Origin: Paenibacillus cellulositrophicus
Lineage (GTDB): Bacteria > Bacillota > Bacilli > Paenibacillales > Paenibacillaceae
DNA: 64,000 bases
Reading direction: 5' to 3'
Assembly: GCF_009363095.1 (NCBI RefSeq)
Contig: NZ_CP045295.1
Span: forward strand, 6,043,001 to 6,107,000
Positions 44,394 to 52,854 of the stretch are shown in pieces. Within the stretch, counting starts at the first letter, position 1. Every line of letters begins with the position of its first letter. The notes beneath the pieces were generated by a model. The model saw only the letters and a program-made list of their open reading frames with translations. It was not told the origin of the DNA and made no database searches. A program made the position numbers and the translations under genes.

Positions 44394-45143
44394 GTGAAGG
44401 TTTCGCTATTCATTACCTGCATCAGCGACGCGCTGTTTCCGCCCATCGGCGAAGCGATGGCCCGTCTGCTGGCGCGGTACGGCGTCCGGCTCAATTTTCC
44501 GCAGGTGCAGACCTGCTGCGGCCAGCCGGCCTTTAACAGCGGCTATTGGGATGAAGCCAGAGTTTCGGCGCGGACGATTTTGGAAGCGTTTGACGACAGC
44601 GATTTTGTGATCGCCCCTTCGGGCTCCTGCACCGGTATGATCCATCATTATTACCCCAAGCTGTTTGAACACGAGCCTCAGCTTCAGGAAAAAGCGCTGG
44701 CGCTGAAGGAGAAGACGTACGAGTTCACCCAATTTCTCGTCCAGGTGCTGGGCGTGACGGATGTGGGGGCCGTTTTTCCCCATAGAGTCACTTATCACCC
44801 GTCCTGCCACGGCTCCCGGCTGCTCGGCATCAAAGACGAGCCGATGCAGCTGATGGCCAGCGTGCAGGGCATGGAGCTGATTCCGCTGCCTTATGCGGAA
44901 GACTGCTGTGGCTTCGGCGGAACGTTCGCCATCAAGATGAGCGACATCTCGGGCGCGATGGTCGAAGAGAAAACCCAGCACGTGCTGGAGACGGAGGCCG
45001 AGGTGCTGGTCGGGCTGGACATGGGCTGCCTGCTAAATATCGGCGGCAATCTGCATTATCAGGGCAAGCCGGTCCGGGTCATGCATCTGGCGGAACTGCT
45101 GTATGAGGGAGTGAAGCACCGTGAGCAAACCGCAGGGGTCTAG
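44394..45143 (+). CDS. lutA: L-lactate oxidation protein LutA (Cys-rich subunit)
   Basis: A 249-residue protein starting at GTG after AAAGGAGG. It has two copies of the CCG domain: TCCGQPAFNSGYW in the first half and DCCGFGGTFAIK in the second, each with a preceding Cys (SGSCTGM, YHPSCHGSR). LutA is one of three subunits that oxidise L-lactate to pyruvate. Its end overlaps lutB by 23 bases. Confidence 0.95.
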   Translation: MKVSLFITCISDALFPPIGEAMARLLARYGVRLNFPQVQTCCGQPAFNSGYWDEARVSARTILEAFDDSDFVIAPSGSCTGMIHHYYPKLFEHEPQLQEKALALKEKTYEFTQFLVQVLGVTDVGAVFPHRVTYHPSCHGSRLLGIKDEPMQLMASVQGMELIPLPYAEDCCGFGGTFAIKMSDISGAMVEEKTQHVLETEAEVLVGLDMGCLLNIGGNLHYQGKPVRVMHLAELLYEGVKHREQTAGV

Positions 45144-46626
45144 CGTAAAGGAGCGGGCGGAAACCGCACTGAAGGACGAATTTCTCGTTAACGCCGTCAA
45201 GTTTACGACGGAAAAGCTGAAAAACGGCAAGAAGGCAGCGACGGCGGAACACGGCAACTGGGAGGAATGGAGGGAGCGGGGAAGGCAGATCCGGGCCCAT
45301 ACAATCGCCCACCTCGACTACTATTTGAACGAGTTTGTGAATAATGCCAGAGAGCAGGGCGTGCATGTGCATTTTGCTCCCGAAGCGAAGGACGCCGCCC
45401 GGATCGCGGTGGAGATTGCCAAGCATAAGCAGGCCAAGTCGGTCGTCAAGTCCAAATCGATGGTGTCCGAGGAAGTGCATATCAACGAAGCGTTTGAGGA
45501 CATCGGCATCGAATCGATTGAAAGCGACCTAGGCGAGTACATCATCCAGCTGGCGAATGAACCGCCTTCCCATATCATTATCCCGGCCATACACAAAAAC
45601 CGGTATCAAATCGCCGAGCTGCTGTCGAAGGAAGCGGGAGAGACGCTGGCACCGGACACGAAAATTTTGGCGGGATTTGCGCGGAGAAAGCTCCGCGACA
45701 AGTTTCTGGAAGCCGACATCGGGTTAACCGGGGCCAACTTCGGCATTGCTGAGAGCGGATCGATCGTCATTTTTGAAAACGAGGGCAACGCCCGCATGGT
45801 GAGCACGGTGCCGAAAACGCAAATTACGCTGATGGGGATGGAGCGGCTTATTCCGACCTGGGATGACCTCGAAGTGATGGCGACGCTCCTGCCGCGCTCG
45901 GCGACCGGCCAGAAGCTGACCGTGTACATGTCGGGCATCACGGGGCCGCGCCGGACGGCGGATGGAGACGGCCCGGAGGAGATGCATATCATCATCGTCG
46001 ACAACGGCCGCTCACTGCAGCTTGGGGATCCGGATTTCCAGGAACTCTTGAACTGCATCCGATGCGGAGCATGCCTGAACGCCTGCCCGGTGTACCGCCA
46101 TATCGGGGGGCATTCTTACCCCGGAACGTACAGCGGGCCGATCGGTGCGGTACTGACGCCGGCGCTGAACAAGAATACCGAGGAGTGGCAGGACATCGCT
46201 AACGCCTCCAGTCTATGCGGCGCCTGCTATGAAGCCTGTCCGGTCAAAATTCCGCTGCACGACATGCTTGTCTATTTGCGCAACCGGAAGGTCGAGAGGG
46301 GTTATACCGCAGCCGGCGAAAAACTGGCGATGAAAGGCTTCAAGATGCTGATGAAAAGCTCGGGCCGCTTTAAGCAAGCGGTGAAGCTCGGGCAGACGGG
46401 CCAAAAACTGCTGGTCCGGGACGGATATATCCGTTCTCAATTCGGCCCGCTCAAGGGCTGGACGGCGTACCGGCACATTCCGGCACTGCCTAGCAGATCG
46501 TTCCGGGAACGCTGGCCGCAGCTGGACGCCGAGGTCGGGGCCAGCCTCCCGCCGATGCCGGAAGCGATGAAGTCCCGCATGGAGAGCATCGTCGCCGGCC
46601 GGAAGGAAAGGGGGATGAAACGATGA
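45121..46626 (+). CDS. lutB: L-lactate oxidation iron-sulfur protein LutB
   Basis: A 501-residue protein starting at GTG 45121 inside lutA. The N-terminal LUD domain includes TGANFGIAESGSIVIFENEGN. Two [4Fe-4S] ferredoxin motifs follow, CIRCGACLNACPVYR and LCGACYEACPVKIP. A C-terminal helical part completes the usual LutB length. It passes electrons from lactate to the membrane pool. Overlaps lutC by 4 bases. Confidence 0.96.
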   Translation: MSKPQGSSVKERAETALKDEFLVNAVKFTTEKLKNGKKAATAEHGNWEEWRERGRQIRAHTIAHLDYYLNEFVNNAREQGVHVHFAPEAKDAARIAVEIAKHKQAKSVVKSKSMVSEEVHINEAFEDIGIESIESDLGEYIIQLANEPPSHIIIPAIHKNRYQIAELLSKEAGETLAPDTKILAGFARRKLRDKFLEADIGLTGANFGIAESGSIVIFENEGNARMVSTVPKTQITLMGMERLIPTWDDLEVMATLLPRSATGQKLTVYMSGITGPRRTADGDGPEEMHIIIVDNGRSLQLGDPDFQELLNCIRCGACLNACPVYRHIGGHSYPGTYSGPIGAVLTPALNKNTEEWQDIANASSLCGACYEACPVKIPLHDMLVYLRNRKVERGYTAAGEKLAMKGFKMLMKSSGRFKQAVKLGQTGQKLLVRDGYIRSQFGPLKGWTAYRHIPALPSRSFRERWPQLDAEVGASLPPMPEAMKSRMESIVAGRKERGMKR

Positions 46627-47354
46627 GCACATCCGATCCGGCATTTTTGGAGAAAATGGAGCAGCAATCCCGGGAGCAGCAGCAGCGGTTCATCGGCCAT
46701 ATCGCCAGCCGTCTCGGTCGTGGGGGCGCTTCTGAATCCCGCAAGCCGGAGCATCCGTATCGGGGCGCACCGGATTTTTGGAACGGCTACGAGCTGACGC
46801 ATGAAGAGCGGATCGAGCGCTTTATGGGGAACTGGCGTGCCGCCGGCGGCCATACCGAGCGGGTGGCCGGCTGGGAGGAGCTGTCCGGCGTCGTGACCCG
46901 CATCCTGCAGGAGCACGGAGCACAGTCAACGATCCGCCAGGACCTTCCTGAGCTGGCCGGGCTCCGGCTGGAACAGCATTTACCGGAGCTTGCACACCGG
47001 GTGTGGAACGGGCAGGATCCGGACGCCTCCCTGGCCGCCGCGGCCTATACGGATGCCGGGATCGCGCTTGTTGATGACGCCGTGGCGTATACCGGCTCGC
47101 TCGTGGTCACATCATCGGCGGAGAAGGGACGGTCGGTGTCCCTCCTGCCTAATCTGCTGATCGCCATCGTCCCGGCGGAGCGCATGAAGACGCGGCTCGG
47201 CGAGGTTATGGGCCGCCTGTCCCGCAGCGCCGGGGAGGGGCTGCCGGCAGGGGTTCACTTTATCTCGGGGCCGAGCCGCTCCTCGGACATCGAGAACGAC
47301 CTGACCATCGGCGTTCACGGGCCGGGGATCGCTTACGCTTTGATTGTCGGATAA
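46623..47354 (+). CDS. lutC: L-lactate oxidation protein LutC
   Basis: A 243-residue LUD-domain protein. The N-terminus FIGHIASRLGR and the late VTSSAEKGRSVSLLPNLLIAIV and SGPSRSSDIENDLTIGVHGP are typical of LutC. It is the third gene of the lactate-oxidation set and starts in an ATGA overlap. Confidence 0.95.
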   Translation: MSTSDPAFLEKMEQQSREQQQRFIGHIASRLGRGGASESRKPEHPYRGAPDFWNGYELTHEERIERFMGNWRAAGGHTERVAGWEELSGVVTRILQEHGAQSTIRQDLPELAGLRLEQHLPELAHRVWNGQDPDASLAAAAYTDAGIALVDDAVAYTGSLVVTSSAEKGRSVSLLPNLLIAIVPAERMKTRLGEVMGRLSRSAGEGLPAGVHFISGPSRSSDIENDLTIGVHGPGIAYALIVG

Positions 47355-47400
47355 TCCGATTCGGGAGTGTCCCCGCTCAGAAAGGCATGGGGATAACACG

Positions 47401-47429
47401 TTGTCCGGGAACGGGCAAATCTATATAAT
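47401..47429 (+). promoter_or_regulatory. Promoter of the DeoR-type regulator gene
   Basis: TTGTCC, 17-base spacer, perfect TATAAT, 30 bases before the start codon. The regulator can thus be made separately from rhaEW-lutABC. Confidence 0.6.
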
Positions 47430-47459
47430 GGGTGTACGATAGAACGAAAGAGGGAAGCT

Positions 47460-48242
47460 ATGTTAGTTGCGGAACGTTATGATACCATCGTGCGGCTGGT
47501 CAATGAGCGCGGCAGCATCCGGGTGTCGGAGCTGAGCGAGCTGTGCGGCGTGACCGAAGAGACGATCCGCCGCGACCTGGACCGGCTGGAGCAGCAGGGC
47601 AAGCTGCGGCGGAGCCACGGCGGCGCCGTCAGCGTTAAGGAGACCCAGGCGGAGACCCCGTATTTTGAGCGGGAGGTCATCCATCAGGACGAGAAGAGGC
47701 GGATTGCCGAAGAGGCGGTGCGGCGGATCGAGCCGCGGAACCGCATCGCCCTGGATGCCAGCTCGACGGCGTGGTATATGGCTTCGATCCTGCCGGACAT
47801 TCCTTTGACCGTGGTTACCAATTCCATCAAGGTTGCCCTGGAGCTGTCCTCCAAGGAGAAGATCGAGGTCATATCGACGGGCGGCATGCTGGCAGCCCAT
47901 TCCTTGTCTTACGTCGGCCCGCTCGCCGAACGCGGCCTGGAATCCTATTATGTGGATAAGGCGTTTATTTCCTGCAAAGGCGTGCACTTGGACCGCGGAA
48001 TCAGCGAATCCAACGAGCTGCAGGCGATGGTCAAGCATCGGATGATCCGGCAGGCGAAGACCGTGTACATCCTGGCCGACGCGAGCAAAATCGGCGTGCA
48101 GGCGTTCACCCATCTGGCCGATTGGGCCGAGGTGGACGTGCTGATCACCGACGGCCATGTTGACGAGAAGGACGCTTCGCTGCTCCGGGAGAAATCGATC
48201 GAGCTGATTATTGCAGGACAGACAGATAGCAATGCAGGTTAA
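47460..48242 (+). CDS. rhaR: DeoR-family regulator, probable rhamnose repressor
   Basis: A 260-residue protein. The N-terminal helix-turn-helix (SIRVSELSELCGVTEETIRRDL, shortened) is the DeoR signature. The C-terminal sugar-phosphate sensor domain has LDASSTAWYMA, TNSIKVALEL and LADASKIG. In Bacillus a DeoR-type RhaR controls rhamnose genes, and the position after rhaEW and lutABC makes that role likely here. The inducer would be a phosphorylated sugar. Confidence 0.8.
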   Translation: MLVAERYDTIVRLVNERGSIRVSELSELCGVTEETIRRDLDRLEQQGKLRRSHGGAVSVKETQAETPYFEREVIHQDEKRRIAEEAVRRIEPRNRIALDASSTAWYMASILPDIPLTVVTNSIKVALELSSKEKIEVISTGGMLAAHSLSYVGPLAERGLESYYVDKAFISCKGVHLDRGISESNELQAMVKHRMIRQAKTVYILADASKIGVQAFTHLADWAEVDVLITDGHVDEKDASLLREKSIELIIAGQTDSNAG

Positions 48243-48280
48243 TTCGTATGCACCGCCCGATCACTAATAGCAGCAGTAAG

Positions 48281-48331
48281 AACCCTCCCGCAGTGCTGGT
48301 TTCCAGCGATTGTGGGAGGGTTTGATTTTGG
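48281..48331 (+). terminator. Terminator after the DeoR-type regulator
   Basis: AACCCTCCC / GGGAGGGTTT outer stem with an inner GCTGG/CCAGC, followed by a T-rich stretch. Confidence 0.75.
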
Positions 48332-48387
48332 TAAAGAAAAAAGAAGCAGCTGAAATAATGGCGGCGAAAATCGCATAAGACTCCTAC

Positions 48388-48433
48388 GTTAAAAGCAGCC
48401 CTGCCGGGAAACTCCCAGCCGGGCTGCTTTTAT
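48388..48433 (-). terminator. Terminator of the transaldolase-like gene
   Basis: AAAAGCAGCCC / GGGCTGCTTTT stem; both strands end in T-rich sequence, so it may stop transcripts from either side. Confidence 0.8.
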
Positions 48434-48451
48434 AAGTGTGCTGTTCGAACG

Positions 48452-49126
48452 TTACTCGCCGGCCTTCGCCTGGCTTTTGGCCGCTTGCGGCACTTTCTCC
48501 CAGTCGGCCAGGAAACGCTCGATCCCGCTGTCGGTGAGCGGATGCTTCCACAGAGACGGCAGCAGCGAGCCCGGAATGGTCGCGATGTGGGCGCCGGCGA
48601 TGGCCGCGTCCTCCACATGCTTGATGTTGCGGATGCTGGCCGCGATAATTTCGGACGTCATGCCGTAGTTTTCGAGGATTTGCTTCAGCTCGCGAATCAG
48701 CTTCATGCCCTCGACCCCGATATCGTCCAGGCGTCCGACGAACGGGCTGACGTACGTAGCCCCGGCCTTGGCGGCCATCAGGCCCTGTGCGGCGGAAAAG
48801 ATCAGCGTCACATTCGTTTTAATGCCCTTTTTGGTCAGCTCATGACATGCATACAAGCCGTCTTCGGTCATCGGCACCTTGATGACGACGTTTGGCGCCC
48901 ATTCGGCAATCTCGTACGCCTCCTTCAGCATGTCCTCGGCTTTGGTACCGATGACTTCGGCGCTGACCGGGCCGGAGACGATGCTGCAAATCTCCTGAAT
49001 GACCTCTTTGAAGTCCCGGCCTTCTTTGGCGATCAGGGAAGGGTTGGTCGTTACTCCGTCCACCAGTCCCAGGCGGGAGATCCGTTTAATTTCGTCGATG
49101 TTGCCCGTATCCAGGAAAAACTTCAT
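48452..49126 (-). CDS. fsa: Transaldolase-like / fructose-6-phosphate aldolase
   Basis: A 224-residue small transaldolase. The Schiff-base lysine is K83 in NVVIKVPMT. FLDTGNIDEIKR, DGVTTNPSLIAKEG and YVSPFVGRLDDIG are family motifs. The short size fits the FSA/MipB group; such Firmicute proteins usually act as transaldolases in the pentose phosphate pathway. AAGGAGG precedes the start. It is divergent from the CcpN-like gene. Confidence 0.92.
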   Translation of the reverse strand: MKFFLDTGNIDEIKRISRLGLVDGVTTNPSLIAKEGRDFKEVIQEICSIVSGPVSAEVIGTKAEDMLKEAYEIAEWAPNVVIKVPMTEDGLYACHELTKKGIKTNVTLIFSAAQGLMAAKAGATYVSPFVGRLDDIGVEGMKLIRELKQILENYGMTSEIIAASIRNIKHVEDAAIAGAHIATIPGSLLPSLWKHPLTDSGIERFLADWEKVPQAAKSQAKAGE

Positions 49127-49298
49127 ATCACTGATTCCTCCTTCGGTTATGAAAAGATATGGCTATCGGTTAAAATAAAATTTATAATAGTGTGTATCAT
49201 AACTGATTTATGACACAATAATTATTTAAACCATGCTGCCCGTGATATAACAATGAAATTGCAGCTTCAGGTGATTTTTCTCAAAGGAGAGGATTCCC

Positions 49299-49940
49299 AT
49301 TCAACTAACTCCGAGACAGCTGGATATCGTGGAACTTGTGCGGGAGCATGCGCCCGTTACAGGCGATCAGATCGCTGAGATGATCGGCCTCAGCCGCCCG
49401 ACCCTGCGCGCGGACCTGTCCCTGCTCACGATGCTGGGCTTGATCAGCGCCAAGCCGAAGGTGGGGTATTTTCCCGCCGAAACGCCAAGCTCCCAAGGTG
49501 AGTTTGAACAAAGATTGCAGCAAATATACGTGAAGGATATATACAGCACTCCCGTGACCATCTCCGAGCATGCGACGGCCTACGATGCCGTAGTGCAGCT
49601 GCTGTGTGAGAATACGGGCACGCTGATGGTGACCGGAGAGTCCGGTGAACTGAAAGGGGTCGTCTCCCGCAAGGACGTGCTGAAGCTGACGATGGGGCAT
49701 GCGGATTTGAGCACGATTCCCGTCGGTCTGGCGATGACCCGCCGGGCGCACATGGCGGTCCTGACGCCTGAGGAGACCGTGCTGGATGCGGCTGACAAGC
49801 TGGTGAAGCATCAGGTGAACTGCCTGCCGGTCGTTTCCGGCGAGGGAGACAGCATGATGGTCGGCCGGGTCACCAAAACGGATATTTTGCGCGTATTGAT
49901 CGATCTCGCGGGTAAAGGCGGTTCGCCCGCCCCGAATTAA
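49299..49940 (+). CDS. ccpN: CcpN-like transcriptional repressor (HTH + two CBS domains), probable ATT start
   Basis: The protein has a winged helix (residues about 5-55, with PVTGDQIAEMIGLSRPTLRADL), then two CBS domains (VKDIYSTPV..., VGLAMTRRAHMAVLTP...). It resembles Bacillus CcpN, which represses gluconeogenic genes. The conserved start region IQLTPRQLDIVELV extends beyond the first usual codon (GTG 49329). Upstream in frame there is no ATG, GTG or TTG before a stop at 49272. AAAGGAG at 49283-49289 points to ATT 49299, giving 213 residues. If GTG is used, helix 1 is lost. Confidence 0.82.
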   Translation: MQLTPRQLDIVELVREHAPVTGDQIAEMIGLSRPTLRADLSLLTMLGLISAKPKVGYFPAETPSSQGEFEQRLQQIYVKDIYSTPVTISEHATAYDAVVQLLCENTGTLMVTGESGELKGVVSRKDVLKLTMGHADLSTIPVGLAMTRRAHMAVLTPEETVLDAADKLVKHQVNCLPVVSGEGDSMMVGRVTKTDILRVLIDLAGKGGSPAPN

Positions 49941-49978
49941 CGGGTCTCTTGAACACATAACTACAAGACACAACAACT

Positions 49979-50028
49979 AAAAAAGCCGGCTGCTCCCATC
50001 CCGTATGGAATGGAAGCAGCCGGCTTTT
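49979..50028 (-). terminator. Bidirectional terminator between ccpN-like and LTA synthase-like genes
   Basis: AAAAGCCGGCTGCT / AGCAGCCGGCTTTT, a 14-bp stem. TTTT ends the + side and six T follow on the - side. Confidence 0.88.
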
Positions 50029-50039
50029 GCCATGGGCCG

Positions 50040-51917
50040 TTACCGTCTTGGAAGCAGCCTTACGTATTCGTCCGACAGCTTCATCAGGTTCAAAATATAG
50101 TCGTAATCCTTCCGGTATTTCGAGAAGTCGGCGACAGGCTGCATCGTCTTCAGGGAGATGGCGGTGCCATCCTCAAAGCCTTTGCCCGGCACAAACAAAA
50201 TGTCATTGTTGAAGAAGGAGCCTGTCGGCAGATAATACCGCATACCGACGACGTTCTTGTCGATGTTAAGCAGGTCGTGGCCAAATGCGGTAAAGTGCTT
50301 GTCCTTGAGCGAAATGCCCAGCAGGTTCGCCAGCGTCGGCATGATGTCGAGCTGACCGCCGACCTGGTCGACGACCTTGCCCTGCTTGCCAGGAATATGC
50401 ATGATCAGCGGGATGTTGAAGCGGGTAATCCGCTGGTCATAGGAGATACCGAGCGCCTGCTTGATGACCGCCGGATCGTTGTCCTGCGGCTGAAGCCCGA
50501 AATGGTCGCCGTAAATGACGAGCACGGTGTCGTCCCACATGCCTTTTGCTTTCAGACCGTCGATCAGGGTACCGATTGCATAGTCCGTGTAATTCACAGC
50601 CGTCAGGTAGTCCCCCAACTGGGTTCCCTGGATGGAATCGGGGACCTTGATTTTTTTGCGGTCCTCCGGCACCTTGAACGGAAAATGGCTGGAAGCCGTG
50701 ACGAACTGGGCGTAAAACGGCTTGCCCTGCTCATGCAGCTCGGACAGCTTGTCCAGACCGACCCGGTACAGCTCCTCATCCGAAGCGCCAAAATCGTTGA
50801 AGTGATCGTTTTTGTACGACTTTTTGTCGTAATAATTCGTAAAGTTCAGCGCCGGGTAAAGCTGGTCCCGGTCCCAGAATTTCACGTCGTTAACGTGAAA
50901 CGTATCGGCCGTGTAACCGAGCTGCCCGAGCAGACGTGGCATACTCGGGAGCTCCCGGTCGCCGAAGCCGCTCGACATTGCAACGGTGCCGGTCGGGTAG
51001 ATCGACGTATTGCTCATAAATTCGGCGTCCGACGTATTGCCTTGCCCGATCTGCTGGAAGACATGCGGAAAGTACAGGCCGCCGTCAGCCAGTTGGTTCA
51101 GCACGGGGGTCAGTTCCTGGCCGCCCGTCGACAAATGGATCGGGAAGTTCTGGAACGCCTCCATTTGAATGACGATGACGTTTTTGCCTTTGGCAGCTCC
51201 AAACATCGCCGGTTTGTCTTGTGCAGTCTCACTGGCGTACGGGTATGACTGCTCGGCCTGGCTGACCTTTTGCACGGTCTCGTCCAGATTGCCGGAGGCG
51301 ATCATGCTGTTCTCCTCGCTGGCGCGGATCCCGGCAGCAACCTGGTAATCCAGGAAGCCGAGATGCTCCGCCTGCATCAGTTCATTGGTGATGGAGCGGT
51401 CCGCATGAATGTACAGCGCCGAGACGATCAGGCCGATGACGCCGAGGGCTGCCGGCCAAATTTTACGAAGCCGCGTGCGCAGCGAAAACCGGAGCGGTAC
51501 CCAGCGGCCGATCAGCCAGAAGAGCGCGACGATCACGACGTCGGCAAAAAATAAATAGTTCTCCGTTTCGATCGTTGACTGAACGCTTTCCTTGATCTGC
51601 AGCACCTGCTTCAGCTCGGACAGCGCCGTATAGGTCGGCACCGAATTGAAATGCTGAAAATACAGCGCCGACGCAAACATGAGAATCGAGAAAATGGCGT
51701 TAAAAATCCAATAGACCCATCCCTTCGCTTTCGCGGGGGTAATCAGCTCAATGATGCACAGCAGCACCAGCAGCGCAGCGGCGTCGGCGGTGATCCGGCT
51801 CCACAGAATATCATGGAAGAAAAAGTACCGGAGGAGCAGCAGCTTGAGCAGCAGGACGACGAAAACGGCGATAAAGGGCGTCTTCGGTCTGGAATAAGTG
51901 GAACGGAAGTCGATCAT
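50040..51917 (-). CDS. LTA synthase family protein
   Basis: A 625-residue protein starting at ATG 51917; AAAGGAG lies just upstream, within a longer frame that starts at 51938. Residues about 12-185 hold five membrane helices. The extracellular sulfatase-like domain has the catalytic Thr in GQGNTSDAEF, the metal ligand Glu in VIQMEAFQNF, and Asp/His in VIYGDHFGLQP. It should move glycerol phosphate from phosphatidylglycerol onto a polymer or primer. Confidence 0.92.
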   Translation of the reverse strand: MIDFRSTYSRPKTPFIAVFVVLLLKLLLLRYFFFHDILWSRITADAAALLVLLCIIELITPAKAKGWVYWIFNAIFSILMFASALYFQHFNSVPTYTALSELKQVLQIKESVQSTIETENYLFFADVVIVALFWLIGRWVPLRFSLRTRLRKIWPAALGVIGLIVSALYIHADRSITNELMQAEHLGFLDYQVAAGIRASEENSMIASGNLDETVQKVSQAEQSYPYASETAQDKPAMFGAAKGKNVIVIQMEAFQNFPIHLSTGGQELTPVLNQLADGGLYFPHVFQQIGQGNTSDAEFMSNTSIYPTGTVAMSSGFGDRELPSMPRLLGQLGYTADTFHVNDVKFWDRDQLYPALNFTNYYDKKSYKNDHFNDFGASDEELYRVGLDKLSELHEQGKPFYAQFVTASSHFPFKVPEDRKKIKVPDSIQGTQLGDYLTAVNYTDYAIGTLIDGLKAKGMWDDTVLVIYGDHFGLQPQDNDPAVIKQALGISYDQRITRFNIPLIMHIPGKQGKVVDQVGGQLDIMPTLANLLGISLKDKHFTAFGHDLLNIDKNVVGMRYYLPTGSFFNNDILFVPGKGFEDGTAISLKTMQPVADFSKYRKDYDYILNLMKLSDEYVRLLPRR

Positions 51918-52032
51918 ACCTGCTCCTTTCTGTTTCATTACAGTGTTCGTTGGTATTTACAAGTATAGTCATGTTAAACCCGATTTTACATACCGCGAAC
52001 ACTAAATTAACACAAAAAGGGCGCGCTGTTAA

Positions 52033-52635
52033 TCATTTTTGGTATTGCGGACCACAAATGCCATAAAAGAACACATGAATCATATCCTCTGTAAACGCCT
52101 CGGGATCCTCACTCTGATTGACCAGATCCAGCATTTTTTCGTACTGCTCCGTCATCATGCCTACATAAAGAAGCACCATTTGGACGGACACTTTCTCTGA
52201 AATTTCTCCGCGCTGCTTCCCCTTCTGCACAAAATCGGTGATCAAGGGAATGGCACGTTCCTCATACTGCTGCTGGATAAACCGGTTGATTTCCGGGTCG
52301 GCTTCGATCAGCTGCTTGAGCGCGGATGGGGTGAAGGGCAGCTTTAACCGGCTTTTTTGAAAAATAATGTATTCGATTTTTTCCTTCAGCGGCGCATCGC
52401 CCGTCAGCACGCGCTCATACTCCTCCATCAGCATGGCGACAAATTCCTTAAACACTTCGCGGAGCAGCGCTTCTTTGCTGCCAAAATAGTTGTATATGGT
52501 GACCTGCGACACTTCCGCCTTGGCTGCGATATCCTTGATGCGGATTTGCCGGGGTTCCCATTCGCCCAGCATTTCCAATACGGTTTGTTTGATCTTTTGT
52601 TTAATCTGCACTGCCCGCTTCTCAAATCCATTCAT
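52033..52635 (-). CDS. TetR-family repressor
   Basis: A 200-residue protein. The N-terminal helix-turn-helix is IRIKDIAAKAEVSQVTIYNYFGSKEALLREVF (abridged), typical of TetR. It is divergent from an ABC exporter with 219 bases between. That gap contains palindromic sites around the exporter promoter, so it probably represses the exporter and perhaps itself. Confidence 0.92.
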   Translation of the reverse strand: MNGFEKRAVQIKQKIKQTVLEMLGEWEPRQIRIKDIAAKAEVSQVTIYNYFGSKEALLREVFKEFVAMLMEEYERVLTGDAPLKEKIEYIIFQKSRLKLPFTPSALKQLIEADPEINRFIQQQYEERAIPLITDFVQKGKQRGEISEKVSVQMVLLYVGMMTEQYEKMLDLVNQSEDPEAFTEDMIHVFFYGICGPQYQK

Positions 52636-52723
52636 TTCTTTCGAACCATCCTAACTATTGTAAAATAGGTCATCGGCTTGATCGAATGAACGAAGAATAT
52701 CGGTTCTCGCCGGTTCGATCCAA

Positions 52724-52756
52724 TTAATGAAATTATACCACAAAAATATTTCATAA
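52724..52756. promoter_or_regulatory. Imperfect operator, second TetR-type site
   Basis: TTAATGAAATTAT and ATATTTCATAA form an inverted repeat with one extra base in the left arm. The right arm is identical to the right arm of the perfect operator at 52796-52827. Confidence 0.5.
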
Positions 52757-52762
52757 AATGTA

Positions 52763-52791
52763 TTGACGATGGAAAGCGGCAGGCGTATGAT
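52763..52791 (+). promoter_or_regulatory. Promoter of the ABC exporter operon
   Basis: TTGACG, 17-base spacer, TATGAT. It lies exactly between the two palindromic sites. Confidence 0.7.
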
Positions 52792-52795
52792 CCGA

Positions 52796-52827
52796 TTATG
52801 AAATATCCGAACAAGAATATTTCATAA
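52796..52827. promoter_or_regulatory. Perfect palindromic operator, probable TetR binding site
   Basis: TTATGAAATAT, ten bases, ATATTTCATAA: an 11-bp perfect inverted repeat just downstream of the exporter -10 box. The position would block transcription start. Confidence 0.7.
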
Positions 52828-52854
52828 ATTCAAATATGCATTGGAGGCGCTGGC

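Noticed and set aside
50010..51248. 412-residue open frame on + across the LTA synthase-like gene
   Set aside because: Composition typical of a shadow frame; it begins inside the terminator stem.
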